Below, piece by piece: positions 3,914-6,681 of a stretch of DNA of 6,681 nucleotides (the first letter of the stretch is position 1; every line of letters begins with the position of its first letter). The stretch is taken from contig JAUQXD010000408.1 of the NCBI GenBank assembly GCA_030834835.1, positions 1 through 6,681 on the forward strand, read 5' to 3'. The position numbers and the translations under genes are program-made. The notes under the pieces are model-generated. The model saw nothing but the letters and a program-made list of their open reading frames with translations, had not been told where the DNA came from and ran no database searches. This DNA comes from Thermoflexales bacterium. Lineage in GTDB: Bacteria; Chloroflexota; Anaerolineae; Fen-1058.

Positions 3914-6607
3914 CTATTTGCCCGCACCGATAGACTTCTCCCACGTCAGCCGCGTCCGCTCAATTTCCTGAGGCAAGTCCAAACTCTCGAAGAGTGTCTC
4001 GGCTTGTTGTAGGGCGATGCGTGCGCCTTCGCTCTGTTGCTGCATCAAGCGTAAACGCATCAATGCGCGCTGACCGTAGGCTTCGAGGTAGTGATCGTGG
4101 TTGGCCTGTGCGGCTTCGATGGCTTCATGAATGCGTGCCTCGGCGTCAACCAAGTTGCCTTGAGCGAGATGTACTTCGCCCCGCGTGCGCAGCCCATCGG
4201 ACAGTACGCTGGCAATCTGGGCGTCGATCACCTGTCGGGCATATTTCTCGGCTGATGGCAGATCGTTCAGATACAGGTGTGCTTCCGCCAGATTCTGCGC
4301 CGCGATGATTCGACCATGTGATTGCGCCAATTTCTCGAACAAGTCTAGCGCCGCGCTAGCCGTGTCAACCGCCTGCTCGAAGATCGCGCGATAGGCTTGA
4401 TCGGCGGGCGGCATGATCGCAAGGCGCTGGCCGATTAAGTTGTGATCGAAGGCCATGTTGAGCCGCGCACCCGCCAGATGAACCTGATTGCCGATCTGCT
4501 CAAAGAGCGCGATGGCGCGGCTGCGATGGTGGGCTGCCGCGTCGAGTTTGCTTTGTCGCGCGTACAATGTCGCCAGGTGATTGTGCGTCTTCGCCTGCCC
4601 GTCGAGATAGCCGAGCGATTCGGCTAACGCCAGGGCTTGCGTGTAATAGACTTCCGCCTGTGGAAAATCGCCCTGACGCCACTTGATATCGCCCTGCAAG
4701 CGCTCGGCTTCGAAGCGCGCCAGGCTGGCCTTCTGCCACGCCATCTCCAGGCCGCGCTCACCGCCCTGCCGGATGTGCGTCCACGCGAGGTTCTTGTAGA
4801 ACAACGCCCGTTCTGCCAATAGATTGTCGGTCGATTCCAATCCAGCCGTATAGGTTGCCATCGCATCGTCGAGTTGGCCTTTGAGTTCGGCCACGTCGCC
4901 TTCCAATCGCTGCCCCAGCAATTTCAACGCTGTCGATTGCCAGATGGTTTGTCGCAAGCCGGGGCGCGGATCAGCACCGTTGAGTTTGCGCAGTTCGGCC
5001 AGCGTCAAGGCCAAGATGTCTCGATCGGACGCCGCCAACGAATCGGGATCAAGCTGCTCAAACAGGGCAAGCGCCGTCTGCCCCTGACCCTGCTGAATTT
5101 CCTCACGGCTGTGCAGATGCCACAGCCACACAGCCAGATGTGGTTCGCCCGCTCGCAGACAGTGATGCATCGCGGCTGTGTATTCGGCGCGCGCGGCGCG
5201 GATGTTGGCTGCATGCACATGAACGCCGCGGCGTGCTTCGGCGGGCAAGTGATCGGCCAACACGGCCCGCAGCGCCGGTGACAGCGCAACACCGCCCTGT
5301 TGATTGCGCTCGATCAGCCGCCGATCGAGCAATCGGGCGCACACCGCCTGCGGCCACGCATCCGCCGGGGCCGGTCGTCGAAACGGCGTCAGTTCATACA
5401 ACAGTTGTTGTTCGGTTTGATCGAGATGCTGCCAGAGTCGATTGACCAACGACTCGATCGAGGGCGAGGCGTTCAAGCGGGCCACTACCGTCTCGATCGG
5501 TTCGCCCGCGCGTTGAAGGCTGACGAACCGATCGATCAGGCGTGGATTGCCGCTGGTGTGCAGTGTGAGATGATCGAGCTCGGCGGGCGTGAGTGGCATG
5601 CGTGACGTGTCCAGCCATTGCGCGAGATCGGTCGCAGCCAGCCCGTCGAGCGTGACCGGTTCATCGACTTCAATCAACGGGCGCTGGCCGATAAACAGGC
5701 AGGGACAGGCGTGTGCACTGCGCAGCGTTTCCAAAAACGCGACGAGACGCGCATGCGCTTCCACTTCAGCGGGCCGCAAGAGATCCACTTCGTCGAAGCA
5801 CAACACGGGCGGCGCGTCGCGCAGGTCGGCCAGGTCTTGATGCAGCAAAGCCTGCAGCACTGCCAGATTGAGGCGGCCCTGATCGGCGATGAGCTGGCCC
5901 CACAGATGCGCGGCGCTCTGCTGCCACAGAAAGTAGCCCAGCGCCGACAACAGGCTGCCGAGGTGATCGTTCAGGCCGGGCACGATCGTGTACCAGAATA
6001 CTTTGCGCGGTGCGAGTTGATCTGACGCGGCAAGCGCTGCGCCGAGCGCCGTCTTGCCGATGCCGGCCGGTCCGTTGAGACTGACGGATCGATTCTGCTG
6101 CAAAACGCGCAGACAATCGGCGTACACCTGATCGCGACCAACTAGCCGATCGGGTTGCGGAGGCCGATCGAGACGCAGCGCCGGATTGATCTGCCGGATG
6201 AAGGCGGCGGCATATTCGGCCAAGGCTTGTTCGCGGCGTCGGAAGTACGTCGCGCGCGACAGCCCTAATCGATTGCCGACCTCGTCGGCCGTCAACGGTG
6301 TGGCTTGAAAATAGGCCAGTTGTATGAGGCGGCTGATCGCTTGCGCATCCTGTCCCTGCGCTGCGAGCCAGTCGTTGGCCTGACGCAGGATGCGCTGCAA
6401 AGTCTGCCCGTGCTGGATGGCCGTGCTGATTGAGACTGGGCTGCGGGTCGAGGTCGCGGGCCGGCCCAGGAAGTAGGGGGCAGAGAGCGGCGAGTGGTCG
6501 CCCAGCCATTCGACCTGATGGAACTTTTCGAGCGCCGTCAGCAGATGGCGCTGAAAGGCAGTGGGCAGGGCAGCGGCCTGAGAAGTGCGTGGGCTGTTGG
6601 CTGGCAT
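3914..6607 (-). CDS. STAND-type ATPase regulator: N-terminal HTH, P-loop NTPase, TPR-like tail (897 aa)
   Basis: Residues 1-145 form a helical module that ends in an HTH at about 104-127 (PLTADEVGNRLGLSRATYFRRREQAL). The ATPase core has Walker A GPAGIGKTA (179-187), Walker B VLCFDEVDLL (268-277), a sensor-like CLFIGQRP (303-310) and the GxP motif SGNPRLI (352-358) typical of STAND proteins. Residues about 375-460 look like the following winged helical part, and about 465-885 are repeated helix pairs of TPR style (for example QGDFPQAEVYYTQALALAES and QGNLVDAEARIHEAIEAA). Such proteins bind a ligand or partner with the tail and switch by nucleotide-driven assembly; the HTH suggests the output is transcription. 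No membrane segment is seen. The start ATG (6605-6607) follows GGAGG (6612-6616) by 4 nt, and the frame is intact. It is convergent with the plus-strand genes. Signal and target genes are unknown; a defence-type STAND sensor is a less likely reading. Confidence 0.85.
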   Translation of the reverse strand: MPANSPRTSQAAALPTAFQRHLLTALEKFHQVEWLGDHSPLSAPYFLGRPATSTRSPVSISTAIQHGQTLQRILRQANDWLAAQGQDAQAISRLIQLAYFQATPLTADEVGNRLGLSRATYFRRREQALAEYAAAFIRQINPALRLDRPPQPDRLVGRDQVYADCLRVLQQNRSVSLNGPAGIGKTALGAALAASDQLAPRKVFWYTIVPGLNDHLGSLLSALGYFLWQQSAAHLWGQLIADQGRLNLAVLQALLHQDLADLRDAPPVLCFDEVDLLRPAEVEAHARLVAFLETLRSAHACPCLFIGQRPLIEVDEPVTLDGLAATDLAQWLDTSRMPLTPAELDHLTLHTSGNPRLIDRFVSLQRAGEPIETVVARLNASPSIESLVNRLWQHLDQTEQQLLYELTPFRRPAPADAWPQAVCARLLDRRLIERNQQGGVALSPALRAVLADHLPAEARRGVHVHAANIRAARAEYTAAMHHCLRAGEPHLAVWLWHLHSREEIQQGQGQTALALFEQLDPDSLAASDRDILALTLAELRKLNGADPRPGLRQTIWQSTALKLLGQRLEGDVAELKGQLDDAMATYTAGLESTDNLLAERALFYKNLAWTHIRQGGERGLEMAWQKASLARFEAERLQGDIKWRQGDFPQAEVYYTQALALAESLGYLDGQAKTHNHLATLYARQSKLDAAAHHRSRAIALFEQIGNQVHLAGARLNMAFDHNLIGQRLAIMPPADQAYRAIFEQAVDTASAALDLFEKLAQSHGRIIAAQNLAEAHLYLNDLPSAEKYARQVIDAQIASVLSDGLRTRGEVHLAQGNLVDAEARIHEAIEAAQANHDHYLEAYGQRALMRLRLMQQQSEGARIALQQAETLFESLDLPQEIERTRLTWEKSIGAGK

Positions 6608-6623
6608 CGGGCCTCCGCTGTTT

Positions 6624-6647
6624 GAAGACCTGGAAGACCTGTCAGGT
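6624..6647. repeat. Doubled 9-bp repeat running into a short palindrome
   Basis: GAAGACCTG occurs twice head to tail (6624-6632 and 6633-6641), and the second copy runs into ACCTG-T-CAGGT (6637-6647), a perfect 5-bp inverted repeat with a one-base centre. It lies 17-40 bp upstream of the STAND gene start codon. It may be an operator for that gene or the edge of a dispersed intergenic palindromic repeat. The remaining bases to the window end show nothing further, and no convincing -10/-35 pair was found. Confidence 0.35.
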
Positions 6648-6681
6648 GGTGCATCGGATACCCGGTTGACGGATAAGCCTT

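Noticed and set aside
5766..6509. 247-codon open frame on the minus strand inside the STAND gene
   Set aside because: It lies in a different frame of a well-supported gene. Its Arg/Ser/Ala/Pro-rich composition is typical of an out-of-frame reading of GC-rich coding DNA.
1..6681. HIP1-type repeat (GCGATCGC) as the explanation for the GATC excess
   Set aside because: The full 8-mer was not found while reading. The excess is in shorter CGATC/GATCG words.

Overview
The window is a GC-rich (about 60%) bacterial chromosomal segment. Nothing in it is diagnostic of a taxon. A long STAND-type ATPase with an N-terminal helix-turn-helix (HTH) module, a signal-peptide-less trypsin-like protease and remnants of a PAS sensor kinase together suggest a free-living, regulator-rich bacterium. 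Chloroflexota is my best guess, by resemblance of protein styles only.

Left part (1-2144, all genes on the minus strand). Reading leftwards from a good sigma70-type promoter at 2116-2144 there are three genes: a 147-aa HTH protein that matches only the DNA-binding front half of an IS630-type transposase, an 85-aa protein, and a 336-aa trypsin-like serine protease with a full His-Asp-Ser triad. The 85-aa protein is an ungapped stand-alone copy of the protease N-terminal domain (27 of 56 residues identical by hand count). The gaps are 72 and 41 bp, so co-transcription is plausible. A perfect 17-bp palindrome sits just upstream of the 85-aa gene, and its 8-bp core recurs over the -35 box of the HTH gene. 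This gives a coherent but unproven picture of a regulator, a separate pro-domain or inhibitor, and a protease. To the left, with its own extended -10 promoter, begins a phosphoribosyltransferase-like gene that runs off the window.

Middle part (2165-3732, plus strand) is decayed or poorly assembled. A PAS-HisKA-HATPase sensor kinase is broken by an apparent internal deletion that removes the phospho-acceptor histidine and by a one-base frameshift, and its N-box Asn is replaced. Next comes an unrecognised 192-aa protein, also split by a one-base frameshift. Convergent genes then meet across a 181-bp gap that holds a 12-bp GC-rich inverted repeat.

Right part (3914-6607, minus strand) is one intact 897-aa protein: N-terminal HTH module, P-loop STAND ATPase, then a long TPR-like helical tail. 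Upstream of it, a doubled 9-bp repeat running into a short palindrome reaches towards the window end.

At the scale of the whole window, GATC is strongly over-represented (about 90 by hand count against about 24 expected). No tRNA, rRNA, CRISPR array or complete insertion sequence was seen.
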